The notes under the pieces: generated by a model | The model's database searches: none | Told to the model about the DNA's origin: nothing | Seen by the model: only the letters and a program-made list of their open reading frames with translations | NCBI GenBank assembly: GCA_025057275.1 | Contig: JANWXQ010000094.1 | Location: 1 to 64,000, forward strand | Origin: Chitinophagales bacterium | GTDB taxonomy: Bacteria; Bacteroidota; Bacteroidia; Chitinophagales; UBA10324 | DNA length: 64,000 nt | Reading direction: 5' to 3' | Program-made: the position numbers and the translations under genes | Shown here: positions 45,287 through 54,158 of the stretch, one piece after another | How positions within the stretch are numbered: position 1 is the first letter of the stretch | How the letters are laid out: every line of letters begins with the position of its first letter

Positions 45287-46258
45287 ATGTCCATACTGGA
45301 TGTTCTACAACGTGGCCACCACGACAGCGGCTCCAGCATCCTGGTAGTCGGCACTCTTGCTTTTGACTCTATTGAAACGCCATTTGGCTCCGCCGACCGC
45401 ATTCTGGGCGGAACCGGCCTGTACATCAGCCTGGCGGCTTCCTATTTCACCCGAAACATCAGGCTGGTATCCGTAGTGGGTAACGATTTTCCGCTGCATG
45501 AATTAAGCCGACTCAACGAGCGCGGGATTCATACGGAAGGCGTTCAGGTCAAAACGACCCAGAAATCCTTTTTCTGGAAAGGGCGCTATCACCTGGACAT
45601 GAACACCCGCGATACGTTGGTTACCGAACTCAATGTCCTGGCTGATTTTGATCCGATAATTCCGGAGAGCTACCAGGACAGTCAGTTTTTGATGCTGGGC
45701 AACCTCACTCCCGCTGTGCAGATCAGTGTCATCCGCCGGCTGCGGCAGCGACCCCGCCTCATCGTCATGGATACAATGAACTATTGGATGCGTAACACGC
45801 CGCGCGAGCTGGCCGAAGCCCTGCGCCTGGTGGATGTGCTGGTGATCAACGATGAAGAAGCCCGCGAGTTTAGCGGCGAATACTCATTGATCAAGGCGGC
45901 GCGCAAGGTGCTGAACAGCGGGCCCAAATACCTGGTCATCAAAAAGGGCGAACACGGTGCCTTGCTGTTTTACGATAACAACGTCTTTTTTGCTCCGGCT
46001 CTGCCCCTGGAAGATGTTTTTGACCCCACCGGCGCAGGTGACACCTTTGCCGGAGGCTTCACCGGTTACCTGGCTAAAACTCAGGATATTTCTTTTGATA
46101 ATATGAAACGCGCCGTTATTTACGGATCGGCCATGGCCTCGTTTTGCGTAGCCAAATTCGGCGCCGAGCAACTGACCCAACTGACCCCGGACGACATTGA
46201 AGAGCGCGTCAACGATTTTGTTGATCTGGTTCAGTTTGATATTTCGCTGGTGGATTGA
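45287..46258 (+). CDS. PfkB family carbohydrate kinase
   Basis: A 323-residue ribokinase-fold sugar or nucleoside kinase. Start chosen at the ATG at 45287 (MSILDVLQRG); the frame is open 36 bases further up. Motifs: TLAFDSIETPFG, GGTGLYISLAASYF (substrate side), and the C-terminal ATP site DPTGAGDTFAGGFTGYL with the catalytic aspartate in GAGD. The early IETPFGSA... GGTGLYIS pattern is characteristic of a PfkB subgroup common in Bacteroidota, substrate unknown to me. Its 3' end overlaps the convergent asd gene by 28 bases. Confidence 0.9.
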   Translation: MSILDVLQRGHHDSGSSILVVGTLAFDSIETPFGSADRILGGTGLYISLAASYFTRNIRLVSVVGNDFPLHELSRLNERGIHTEGVQVKTTQKSFFWKGRYHLDMNTRDTLVTELNVLADFDPIIPESYQDSQFLMLGNLTPAVQISVIRRLRQRPRLIVMDTMNYWMRNTPRELAEALRLVDVLVINDEEAREFSGEYSLIKAARKVLNSGPKYLVIKKGEHGALLFYDNNVFFAPALPLEDVFDPTGAGDTFAGGFTGYLAKTQDISFDNMKRAVIYGSAMASFCVAKFGAEQLTQLTPDDIEERVNDFVDLVQFDISLVD

Positions 46259-47259
46259 TCTTCAGCTGCCGGCACCGATCGGAGGCTGAGCAGGTGTTCC
46301 ATGATTTGCACGGCATTGGTAGCAGCACCCTTGCGCAAATTATCGGCCACAATCCAGCAGTTCAACGTATTGTTCTGCGAATGATCCCTTCGCAAACGAC
46401 CTACAAATACCTCGTCTTTTCCCTCCACATCACAGGGCATGGGATAGCGGTTTTGGTGCGGATCATCGCACAACACCACGCCGGGTGCCTGTTGCAGAAG
46501 TTCGCGGACCTCTTCCAGATCAAAATCACGCTCAAAGGTGACATTCACGCTCATGCTGTGCCCCACACGCACCGGCACGCGAACACACGTGGCTGACACG
46601 CGCAACTGAGGTAAATCCATAATCTTACGCGACTCATTGATCATCTTGCGTTCTTCGCCAGTATCGCCATCCTCGGTGAACGAATCAATGTGGGGAATCA
46701 GATTTAGGTCTATGGCATGCGGATAGGCAGCGTTTAAGGAAACGCCGCTGCGTTCTGCTTCCAACTGGGCCAGTCCCCTTGCCCCGGTGCCACTGACGCT
46801 TTGATAGGTGGAAACCACAATGCGCTGCAAGCCGTACCGTCGGTGCAGGGGATACAAGGCAACTACCATCTGAATAGTAGAGCAGTTCGGATTGGCAATC
46901 AACCGATGCGTATGCTGCAACACATGGGCATTGACCTCCGGCACCACCAGCGGCACTTGTGGATTCATGCGCCAGCACGACGAATTGTCCACCACGATGG
47001 TACCGGCTTCGGTAAAAAGGGGTGCATACACGCTTGACACTTTCGAACCTGCAGAGAACAGTGCCATATCGGGCTTGTGTTCCAAAGCCTCTTCCGCTGT
47101 AAGCACAATATGGGAACGTCCCTGAAAATGCACCGACTGACCAACTGACCGGCTGCTGGCAACCGGCAGCAACAGTTTAACCGGCAGCGCACGCTCCTCG
47201 AGCACCTGCAACATAGTACGCCCTACCAGGCCGGTGCATCCGACAACAGCAACTTTCAT
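46231..47259 (-). CDS. asd: Aspartate-semialdehyde dehydrogenase
   Basis: NADPH-dependent conversion of aspartyl phosphate to the semialdehyde, on the path to lysine/diaminopimelate, threonine and methionine. The 342-residue protein has the nucleotide loop VAVVGCTGLVGRTML (3-17), the active-site cysteine in ANPNCSTIQMVVAL (near 129), and VSTYQSVSGTGARGL with the substrate arginine and histidine region RVPVRVGHSMSV. A TAATTTTG -7 element lies 11 bases before the start. The last 28 bases overlap the end of the convergent PfkB-kinase gene. Confidence 0.97.
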   Translation of the reverse strand: MKVAVVGCTGLVGRTMLQVLEERALPVKLLLPVASSRSVGQSVHFQGRSHIVLTAEEALEHKPDMALFSAGSKVSSVYAPLFTEAGTIVVDNSSCWRMNPQVPLVVPEVNAHVLQHTHRLIANPNCSTIQMVVALYPLHRRYGLQRIVVSTYQSVSGTGARGLAQLEAERSGVSLNAAYPHAIDLNLIPHIDSFTEDGDTGEERKMINESRKIMDLPQLRVSATCVRVPVRVGHSMSVNVTFERDFDLEEVRELLQQAPGVVLCDDPHQNRYPMPCDVEGKDEVFVGRLRRDHSQNNTLNCWIVADNLRKGAATNAVQIMEHLLSLRSVPAAEDQSTSEISN

Positions 47260-47270
47260 CTGGGGTCTGG

Positions 47271-47278
47271 CAAAATTA
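47271..47278 (-). promoter_or_regulatory. -7 promoter element upstream of asd
   Basis: Minus-strand TAATTTTG matches TAnnTTTG exactly, 11 bases before the ATG at 47259. Confidence 0.5.
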
Positions 47279-47316
47279 GAATTTTGGCCATGGGTTTTTC
47301 GGTACGCTGCTGCCTG

Positions 47317-48321
47317 TCAGGACAGACGCTTTCTAATCGTTTCCACGATGTTTTTCATTCTGTGCAGATTCATCAAAAATGCTGCTCCCAGTTTCAATGG
47401 CCAGAGCACTGCATACAGCAGCCCCATGATCGGATGGCATCGCACCGGCGCCGGTTCATAGCCCAGCGTCTTCATCAACTGGCCACAAACGCGTTGACAG
47501 ATCCAGATTTCCGTTGCTGTCAGGCCACCACGCGCCCAGCTTTGCGCCCTTCCGGCATTGATGCCTTTTACCTCGCTGCGGTCCTGTCCGCTGGATGAAC
47601 CTACCTGCGGCACTTCTTTTAGCTCCGGAAAAAAGGTTATCCCGACATGACGGCAAACCTCCGCTATGACGCTGTCGGGATCAGCCAACAGATGCTCAAA
47701 CCGCACGGTGAGCACATGAGGATGCTGCACCGAAGTGCCCGCCCGCACGGCTGCCACCCAAAGTCGGCTGATGGTGTAAGGATGATAGTTGACCCAGGCG
47801 CGTATGGTTTCGTACCAGGTGGCATGCGAGCCGCCCAGAAAACGACGCCGCCACTTGCGTTTTTGCGACAGAAGCACGTCGCGCGGATCGCGCACCAGGT
47901 TGACAAAGCGGGCTTCGGGAAACAATTCCAGTATTTCCTTAATATAAAAAACATTTTGCGGCGTTTGATCGCAACCCATCTCTTTTCCGTTTCGCTGCAC
48001 TTCGTAGCGCACTACGGCAGCAAACACGTCGCTGGCCACCATGTGACCGGACACTTCCCGTTGCAGCAGGCTGCGGGCTTCATCCAGGAAATCGGCCACA
48101 TGGCGTCGGGCAAAATAGCCCTCGCGCGATATGTTCAGCAACAAAGCGGCCAGATCTGCAGCCTCTTCCGGTGTCAACTGCCAGTTGCGGTCAGCTGAAG
48201 ACCACAACTGTTCAAAAAAATGCAGCTCGGGAAAGGTGTGGACGCGGGGATGATTGTTGAGAATGCGACCCATCATGGTCGTGCCGCTTCGGCTGTTGCC
48301 GACAACAAAAACCAGGGTCAT
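47317..48321 (-). CDS. Sulfotransferase family protein (ST1)
   Basis: A 334-residue PAPS-dependent sulfotransferase-like protein. The phosphosulfate loop is VVGNSRSGTTMMGRIL (6-21) and the 3'-phosphate site is VNLVRDPRDVLLSQKRKW. It is the most divergent of the seven sulfotransferases in this region: it lacks the RDLSxWL end shared by the others and has a different first motif (GNSRSGTT against GAxKxGTT), so it may act on a different acceptor, such as a small molecule or glycolipid. A TATCTTCG near-consensus element lies at 48328-48335, six bases before its start. It is separated from the main cluster by a CBS-domain gene; a link in function is inferred. Confidence 0.88.
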   Translation of the reverse strand: MTLVFVVGNSRSGTTMMGRILNNHPRVHTFPELHFFEQLWSSADRNWQLTPEEAADLAALLLNISREGYFARRHVADFLDEARSLLQREVSGHMVASDVFAAVVRYEVQRNGKEMGCDQTPQNVFYIKEILELFPEARFVNLVRDPRDVLLSQKRKWRRRFLGGSHATWYETIRAWVNYHPYTISRLWVAAVRAGTSVQHPHVLTVRFEHLLADPDSVIAEVCRHVGITFFPELKEVPQVGSSSGQDRSEVKGINAGRAQSWARGGLTATEIWICQRVCGQLMKTLGYEPAPVRCHPIMGLLYAVLWPLKLGAAFLMNLHRMKNIVETIRKRLS

Positions 48322-48363
48322 GAGCGGCGAAGATACAGTGCGGCCCTACGCTCCGGCCACTCA

Positions 48364-48792
48364 TCAGCTTCCGGCTATGTATTGCTCCAGGTGTTGGATG
48401 GTGGATTGCTGCTCTTCTATAACGGCCTTAACCACATCGCCGATGGAAATAAGACCCACCAGTTTTCCGTTTTCCATCACCGGCAAATGGCGAATGGCAT
48501 TGTTGGTCATCAGCTTCATGCAATCCGAGGTATCGTGGTCGGGCGTTACGGTAATCAGGTCGGTTACCATAACGTCGCGAATCAGGCTATCGGCTGATGT
48601 CTTGCCTTTCAACACGATTTTACGGGCGTAGTCGCGTTCGGTGAAGATGCCTACTGCCGTTTCCCCTTCCATAACCAGGACGCCGCCGATGTTACGTTCG
48701 GCCATTTTTTTCAGGGCATCCAGCACGGTAGAGGCCGGCGTAACCGACACTACTTCGTTTCCCTTTCGCCGTAATATCTCACGAACCTTCAT
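48364..48792 (-). CDS. Two-CBS-domain protein
   Basis: A 142-residue cytosolic protein made only of a CBS pair: KVREILRRKGNEVVSVTPASTVLDALKKMAERNIGGVLVMEGETAVGIFTERDYARK (first) and VMVTDLITVTPDHDTSDCMKLMTNNAIRHLPVMENGKLVGLISIGDVVKAVI (second). Such stand-alone Bateman modules bind adenosine nucleotides or SAM and regulate partner enzymes. The partner is unknown; it sits between the SDR gene of the polysaccharide operon and ST1, 51 bases from the former. Role in sensing PAPS/PAP or energy state is possible but speculative. Confidence 0.9.
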   Translation of the reverse strand: MKVREILRRKGNEVVSVTPASTVLDALKKMAERNIGGVLVMEGETAVGIFTERDYARKIVLKGKTSADSLIRDVMVTDLITVTPDHDTSDCMKLMTNNAIRHLPVMENGKLVGLISIGDVVKAVIEEQQSTIQHLEQYIAGS

Positions 48793-48843
48793 AGCAAGCC
48801 CTCTTGGAATTTCAGATGAAGTTACAAAAAATCCCTTGCTTCC

Positions 48844-49833
48844 TCAGGAAGGCTGGCCTTTCGCTTTCTGCTGCAGGTAGGCAAACATATCGCCCACCGT
48901 TTGCTCCAGGCTGTAGCGCTGTTGCCATCCGGTTCGGGCTTTCAGGCGGGAACTGTCGCCCACAATAACGGGCTCGTCGCTGGGGCGCAACAGGTCAGCA
49001 TCTTCCACCACAGCCAGTTTCAGGCCGGTAACGTGCTCAATGATTGGAATCAGCTCGGCAATCTGGTAAATGCGTTCGCCGCTTACGTTGTACACCTCCC
49101 CGGCTTCGCCCCGTTCGGCAAGCAACAGCAGGGCTGAAACCAGATCGCGCACGTCGGTAATAGCACGCCGGGTGTTGAGGTTACCCACCCGAAAGTGGTT
49201 GGCAGCTCCGCTGCGGATGGCAAATGCGCGACTTACAAAATCGCTGACCACATCGTTGGTTTTGCGCGGTCCGGTTGTGTTGAAAATGCGCACGCGCACG
49301 CAACGGATGCCGAAGTTTTTCCAGTACTGAAAAGCCAGCAGATCCTGGCCCACCTTGCTGACGCCGTAGGGATGCAGCGGCAACAGGGGAGCCTCTTCCC
49401 TGATGGGCAGGTTTTCGGCAGTGAGCGATGCGCCGTATTCGGCACTGCTGCAGGCCACCACCACCATAGGGTCATAGGCCGGATCATGCTCGCGCAGGCG
49501 ACGAACTGCTTCAAACACATGCACCGTGCCGTTCACATTGATGTGAATGGTTTCTGCCGGTTTTTGCCAGGAGACGGTAGGATAACTCTGCGCCGCCAGA
49601 TGATAAATCACCGATGGCCGGTGGCGAAGCAGACTATCGGCCACCGCTTTGGCATCCGTTACGTCCAGCGGTTCGGTAACGCACCGTCCGGTCAGATCCG
49701 CCAAATCAATGGTGGGGTTATGCCACGTGCCAATGATTTGATCAGCGGGCATCTGCTGGTGAAGGGCTTCCGCCAGATGGGAGCCTACCATGCCCGCCGT
49801 ACCGGTAATCCACACCTTATGACTGCCGTTCAT
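48844..49833 (-). CDS. rmd: GDP-6-deoxy-4-ketohexose reductase-like SDR
   Basis: A 329-residue extended SDR, starting at the ATG at 49833. Motifs: VWITGTAGMVGSHLAEAL (cofactor), YHLAAQSYPTVSW, CSSAEYGASL, YGVSKVGQDLLAFQYW (catalytic YxxxK) and RIFNTTGPRKTNDVVSDFV. This pattern is that of GDP-4-dehydro-6-deoxymannose reductase (Rmd) and the related GDP-mannose 4,6-dehydratase; the length and the FNTTGPRK stretch favour Rmd, giving GDP-D-rhamnose. No separate Gmd is in the window. It is the last gene of the sulfotransferase operon, overlapping the preceding GT4 gene by 17 bases, so it probably supplies a deoxyhexose to the polysaccharide. Confidence 0.85.
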   Translation of the reverse strand: MNGSHKVWITGTAGMVGSHLAEALHQQMPADQIIGTWHNPTIDLADLTGRCVTEPLDVTDAKAVADSLLRHRPSVIYHLAAQSYPTVSWQKPAETIHINVNGTVHVFEAVRRLREHDPAYDPMVVVACSSAEYGASLTAENLPIREEAPLLPLHPYGVSKVGQDLLAFQYWKNFGIRCVRVRIFNTTGPRKTNDVVSDFVSRAFAIRSGAANHFRVGNLNTRRAITDVRDLVSALLLLAERGEAGEVYNVSGERIYQIAELIPIIEHVTGLKLAVVEDADLLRPSDEPVIVGDSSRLKARTGWQQRYSLEQTVGDMFAYLQQKAKGQPS

Positions 49834-51004
49834 GCAACGCTTTGTGATAAACTTCCATGACCTGGCTACCGATTTGATTCCAGGAAAAACGCTGTTCGGC
49901 AGTCTGGTGTGCCCGTTCGCGAAGCTGCTGCAGCCGGACATCATCATCCAACACTTCCAGAATGCGTTCGGCCAGGTGAACGGCATCTTCATTACGAAAC
50001 AGCAGGCCGTTGTCGTTATCGGTGATGATGTTGCGAAAGGCGGACAGATCGGAAGCAACAATAGCTGCTCCGTAATCCAAAGAACGAACCATCACGCCAC
50101 TGCTGTAGATTTCGCGATAAGGCAGCACCACCAGATCAGCAGCGGCATAGTAAACGGGGATGTCCTCGTTGGGAATATAGGCATAATTAAAGGTGCAGGA
50201 AGATTCCAGTTGCTTTTCCCGGACGATCCGATCAAAGATTTCCTGCTCCACCTTCCAGGGCCTGCCTACCACTACCAGATGAGCGCGGGGGTTGCGCTGA
50301 CGCACGATCGCCCAGGCGTTCAGAAGCACATCCAGCCCCTTGACTTTCTTGATTTGACCGAAAAACAAAACAATACGCGCATCGAGCGGCAAATGCAGTT
50401 GCCGACGGGCCTCTTGCGGCAACAGGGGTCTTTTGAAAAGAAAGTCGGCATCGCCGTGGGGCACTACATGAATGCGATCGGGAGGGTACCCTTTGAAATG
50501 CCTGAGCACCGATTGCCGGGCATAATCGCTGTGCACGATAATACGATCCAGACGACTCATAAATGCGCCGTGATGGGAATGCTTCGGCTGCTGGCCATAA
50601 GTTTCAAAATTCTCCACATCGTGAATGGTGGCTACAATACGAAAGCCGCGCATGCGAAACAGCAGCAGGTTCAGCAATTCCCGCGAAGCGAAATGATAAA
50701 TGTGCAGATGAGCCAGCTGCAACCGGTTGCGTACGGCATGGGTAACGGTTCGCCAGGAGCCCAGCACGTAGCGCATGCCACGCAGCCATTTGGGGTCGGT
50801 TCCGTAAATGCGACGAAAAGGCTTTTCCGTGGCAAAGGGAAAGGCAAACCGTTGATCCAACGTGGTTTCGTCGCAGGTGTAGAACACCAGTCGGGCACCT
50901 TGTTCGGCCAGGGCTTTGCACAGTCCGAAATCATAAAAATCGTTGCCGCTGTGCCCGCCGATGGGCTCCACCATGGCCACGGCTATCTTACCGTTGTGCA
51001 GCAT
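49817..51004 (-). CDS. GT4 family glycosyltransferase
   Basis: A 395-residue GT-B glycosyltransferase from the ATG at 51004 (MLHNGKIAVAMVEPIGGHSG). The N-terminal domain carries HSGNDFYDFGLCKAL; the C-terminal donor domain has VLFFGQIKKVKGLDVLLNAW and the E-x7-E-type retaining motif region LPYREIYSSGVMVRSLDYG. It is predicted cytosolic or membrane-peripheral and adds a sugar to a lipid-linked repeat unit. The upstream extension to 51097 lacks similarity and overlaps ST2. It overlaps both neighbours (ST2 and Rmd) by 17 bases, so it is translationally coupled within the polysaccharide operon. Confidence 0.92.
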   Translation of the reverse strand: MLHNGKIAVAMVEPIGGHSGNDFYDFGLCKALAEQGARLVFYTCDETTLDQRFAFPFATEKPFRRIYGTDPKWLRGMRYVLGSWRTVTHAVRNRLQLAHLHIYHFASRELLNLLLFRMRGFRIVATIHDVENFETYGQQPKHSHHGAFMSRLDRIIVHSDYARQSVLRHFKGYPPDRIHVVPHGDADFLFKRPLLPQEARRQLHLPLDARIVLFFGQIKKVKGLDVLLNAWAIVRQRNPRAHLVVVGRPWKVEQEIFDRIVREKQLESSCTFNYAYIPNEDIPVYYAAADLVVLPYREIYSSGVMVRSLDYGAAIVASDLSAFRNIITDNDNGLLFRNEDAVHLAERILEVLDDDVRLQQLRERAHQTAEQRFSWNQIGSQVMEVYHKALHERQS

Positions 51005-51878
51005 TCCAGACGGATAGATTTTTCTGCAATAACTTCTCCAGCATGGCCACGTCGTCACGATAAATGCGCTGCAGCTCATCCAACACCTCCTGGCCAACCT
51101 CCGGCATCCGCTTACTGGTCAGCACCCATCGTTTTACGCGGCTGACGGCCCCGGCAGGCATGAGCGTACGGGCCATTTGCCTGAGCACCTTCTGTCCATA
51201 CAGTACATGCATCACTTTATTGCGCGGCAGGGAAAACGGATTGTGCCGCTCATTGGGATCCGGCAGATAGGACGGACTTAAATGAAGAAAACGATACAAT
51301 TCAAGAAGACCCTCATGAACTTGTTCCACCCATTCCTCGTAAATGAAAATTTTTACCTGTTCACTCGGAAAAGTTTCCAGGTAACGTTTGACCTGCTGAT
51401 AATAAAGACCCAGCTCCACATACTGCTGATACCACAGGGCCGCGCGCTTGTGCCGTGTTTTACGAAAAACCACATCGGCCAGCGGCACATTCACGTATCC
51501 CAGCTTGTACTCCATGAAGTAATGCGACAAAGCGCGCTCCACAGGATTACGCAGGGAAATAATAATTCGGGCGTGAGGTATTTTTTGGCGGATGCGTTGT
51601 GGTACAGATGGGTAAAACAGATAGGCCACGCTGGCTTCGCCTACCGCTTTGTAACTGCCATTGGCGCCGGCAAACAACTGCACATATTTTTCCCAGTCTC
51701 CAATGCCCTTCTCCTTATGATACAGATTTTGCGCCAAGGTATCCTGATAACAGAAGTAGTTGGGTTCTTTCACCGGCGACATGAACACTTCCGGATGGCG
51801 ACACAAATAATGATACAGCGAAGTGGTTCCCGCTTTGGGAGCACCGACGATAAAAAAATCAGGAAGCCGTGGGTTCAT
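50988..51878 (-). CDS. Carbohydrate sulfotransferase (ST2)
   Basis: A 296-residue heparan/chondroitin-type sulfotransferase. The phosphosulfate loop FIVGAPKAGTTSLYHYL (9-25), the motif HPEVFMSPVKEPNYF after it, and the 3'-phosphate site IISLRNPVERALSHYFM are complete, and it ends with LLQKNLSVW, the family's conserved tail. It would transfer sulfate from PAPS to a sugar hydroxyl or amine; the position is unknown. It overlaps ST3 by 20 bases and the GT4 gene by 17, so it is a core member of the polysaccharide operon. Confidence 0.92.
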   Translation of the reverse strand: MNPRLPDFFIVGAPKAGTTSLYHYLCRHPEVFMSPVKEPNYFCYQDTLAQNLYHKEKGIGDWEKYVQLFAGANGSYKAVGEASVAYLFYPSVPQRIRQKIPHARIIISLRNPVERALSHYFMEYKLGYVNVPLADVVFRKTRHKRAALWYQQYVELGLYYQQVKRYLETFPSEQVKIFIYEEWVEQVHEGLLELYRFLHLSPSYLPDPNERHNPFSLPRNKVMHVLYGQKVLRQMARTLMPAGAVSRVKRWVLTSKRMPEVGQEVLDELQRIYRDDVAMLEKLLQKNLSVWNAAQR

Positions 51879-52809
51879 ATGCCGATCGGGTTAACCATTC
51901 CGGCCAACGGCTAATTCCGTGCTGCTGCAGCAGGGCAACCAAACGGGCGTTGTAGGGCCGGTAAATTTCTTCCAGCCATTGCCGGTCCTCCTCTCTGAGT
52001 CGCTCGCGTTTTCCTTCCACAGTATTGACCTGCTTATACCACCTGCGCAAAGTTCGTTTCAGAGCCACATTCTTTCTCCAGAACGATTCAAACTTTTTGT
52101 TCACAGCCAACAGACTTCGATGCAGCCAGCCTGAGCGCACAGCTGTAGTTTGATTTTCTATCACAAAGTCCTCAGGACGATAGACGGAAAAATCCAGCTC
52201 CAGCCACTGACACAATTCCTGCATAAAGGCCGGCGTGTCGTTGCGCAGGTCTTCAAAGAAAAGCAGCCGCAGGCGATTGCCGTAGCGCTCCAACCAGGGG
52301 GGCAGGTAATCGGCATAAAAACCTTCGCTGATACCGCGGCGCAGCAGCGATTCCGTATCCTCCTCGCGCAGGCCTTTCGGTTCCTGCCCGCAGCGCTGCA
52401 GCGACAATTCAGCAAAGCGGCGAAAGGTCATGTCCTGCGGCAGATAGGCATTTACCTTCTTGCGTTCATAGAAAGAAAACAGCCGCTCCGCAGGATTGCG
52501 CAACAAAATCAGGATACGCACTTCGCGTCCCAGCAGCTCTTCCAGCGCGGCAGCAATGACTGATCCGCCGTACAAATAACTGGGACTGGCTTCGAGCCGG
52601 TATTTCGCCTGCGGCTTGCAATGGTTCCAGTAGGCAGCATACACGGAAGCGTCGGGCAAGGGCAGCCCGTAACGCAGCGGCATGAAATAACCGATTTCCT
52701 TAATGGATGAACCGCAGACCTGGGGATGCAGCGACAGGTAGGTAAAAACAGATGTGGTTCCGGCTTTGTGCACACCGGCAATAATCAGATTCGGAAGCTG
52801 CTGACCCAT
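51859..52809 (-). CDS. Carbohydrate sulfotransferase (ST3)
   Basis: A 316-residue sulfotransferase with loop LIIAGVHKAGTTSVFTYL (9-26), KEIGYFMPLRYG after it and LILLRNPAERLFSFYER for 3'-phosphate binding. The end LLQQHGISRWPEWL is more like eukaryotic heparan-sulfate enzymes (GISRWP) than the RDLSSWL tail of ST4-ST7, so it may use another acceptor position. Its start ATG shares a base with the stop codon of the Wzy-like gene (TGATG), the tightest coupling in the operon, and its end overlaps ST2 by 20 bases. Confidence 0.92.
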   Translation of the reverse strand: MGQQLPNLIIAGVHKAGTTSVFTYLSLHPQVCGSSIKEIGYFMPLRYGLPLPDASVYAAYWNHCKPQAKYRLEASPSYLYGGSVIAAALEELLGREVRILILLRNPAERLFSFYERKKVNAYLPQDMTFRRFAELSLQRCGQEPKGLREEDTESLLRRGISEGFYADYLPPWLERYGNRLRLLFFEDLRNDTPAFMQELCQWLELDFSVYRPEDFVIENQTTAVRSGWLHRSLLAVNKKFESFWRKNVALKRTLRRWYKQVNTVEGKRERLREEDRQWLEEIYRPYNARLVALLQQHGISRWPEWLTRSAYEPTAS

Positions 52810-54158
52810 CAGACAGTAAGCGGAGTTTTGTAGTGACGACCGTAATGCAGTTCGGCGAAATAGAAAAAGTAATGAATCCCTACGAAGGTTGCCGTCGTGG
52901 CGCTGCCCGGATCAAAAAAGCTGCCTCCCGTCGGTATGCCGCGAATAAATAGAAACAGGATGAAGTAGAGCACGGCCTGGTAAAAGCTTTCGTTGCGATG
53001 CAAGCGGACCCGCTGGTGGTTGCGTAAGGCAAACAGAAACAGCAACGACATGCCTACCAGCAGACCCAAAACGCCATACTGAAAGATCACACCAAAAATG
53101 CCCAGGTCTGAGGCGTAGAAGCGCAGAAAGTCCACCGGTATGCCCGGCCAGTCTGTATCCAGCTTGCCGTTGCCAAAAACCCATCCCAACGGATAGCGAT
53201 CCAGATACTTCATGGCAATCAATCCCTGCCGGATGCGGGCATCAGCCGATGCTTCTCCCGTTCGTTCGCCCATGACGGCCATAAAGGCATTGGTGTAGGT
53301 ATTGACAATGCGGTCCAGCACATCCGGATAAAACAAATACAGAGCCCCCACCAGCAAGCCCAGCGCCAAAACCGCCATAAACGAATAATAAATCAGCTTA
53401 TCGCGACTCATATGAAACAGGGAATATATGCCCACTGTAGCCAACAGCGACAGCGAAACCCCTCGTTTCTGATTGATAAAAAATATGTAGCTAAAAAATA
53501 TAAGGAAAAACAGACCGTAATGCAGCTTATTGGTTTTGATCAGACGCACATAGTAATAAATAGAAGCAAACAGAAAAAAGAAGATTTCAAATTCAAACTG
53601 GCAACCTCCCTTGGCTTCGTTGCAATACACAAACAAGGTGCCGGCAAACTGAGAAGGGTTGAGCGTAAAAATCATCAGCAGAAATACGGGAAGCTGAAAC
53701 CAGGCGCCGAACAACAAGGCATCGCGGATAATGGTTAAATCCAAAAACCGGATGCGGAGCAGGTAAAATACTATGAGTCCGTCCCACACCATGCCCCAGA
53801 ATTTATACGTGGTCATCCCGGTAAATATGGGCTGACCGTAGAAGAAATAAGGCGCCAGCCCGCCCTGAAGCATCATATAGGCATAAAGCAGAATGATAAC
53901 GAATTCGTAAACATTAAATCTTCCTTTATTGACCAGCAGGCGATTCAATACATAAAAAAGCCCAAAACCGATCTCCACAAAAAGTAAGGGCAGCCCAACG
54001 TACAGAAAGTAATATTGGGTGAGCGGCGTTTTGATCATCGTGCCAAACACCCGAACCATGATCAGATAGGCAACGAAGACTCTTAAAGCGCGGTAGGCAT
54101 CGGTAAGGGCAGAGTGCCCGGCCGGAAGCGGAACGGTCAGCTCATGTCTCGTGTGCAC
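52809..54158 (-). CDS. O-antigen polymerase/ligase-like membrane protein (Wzy-like)
   Basis: A 449-residue inner-membrane protein with about ten to twelve hydrophobic segments and a long periplasmic loop at about 290-350 containing GERTGEASADARIRQGLIAMKYLDRYPLGWVFGNG, the region where O-antigen ligases and polymerases carry catalytic charges. The motif RxGxxxxxAxxY is not conserved, so this is called from topology and context. It would polymerise or ligate lipid-linked repeats in the periplasm. It lies between a GT2 gene (overlap 22 bases) and ST3 (one shared base), supporting a Wzx/Wzy-type pathway. Confidence 0.75.
   Translation of the reverse strand: MHTRHELTVPLPAGHSALTDAYRALRVFVAYLIMVRVFGTMIKTPLTQYYFLYVGLPLLFVEIGFGLFYVLNRLLVNKGRFNVYEFVIILLYAYMMLQGGLAPYFFYGQPIFTGMTTYKFWGMVWDGLIVFYLLRIRFLDLTIIRDALLFGAWFQLPVFLLMIFTLNPSQFAGTLFVYCNEAKGGCQFEFEIFFFLFASIYYYVRLIKTNKLHYGLFFLIFFSYIFFINQKRGVSLSLLATVGIYSLFHMSRDKLIYYSFMAVLALGLLVGALYLFYPDVLDRIVNTYTNAFMAVMGERTGEASADARIRQGLIAMKYLDRYPLGWVFGNGKLDTDWPGIPVDFLRFYASDLGIFGVIFQYGVLGLLVGMSLLFLFALRNHQRVRLHRNESFYQAVLYFILFLFIRGIPTGGSFFDPGSATTATFVGIHYFFYFAELHYGRHYKTPLTV

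Noticed and set aside
49832-51145. A 437-codon plus-strand frame opposite the GT4 and sulfotransferase genes
   Set aside because: Low-complexity translation without domain signature; the minus-strand genes have clear motifs and operon coupling.
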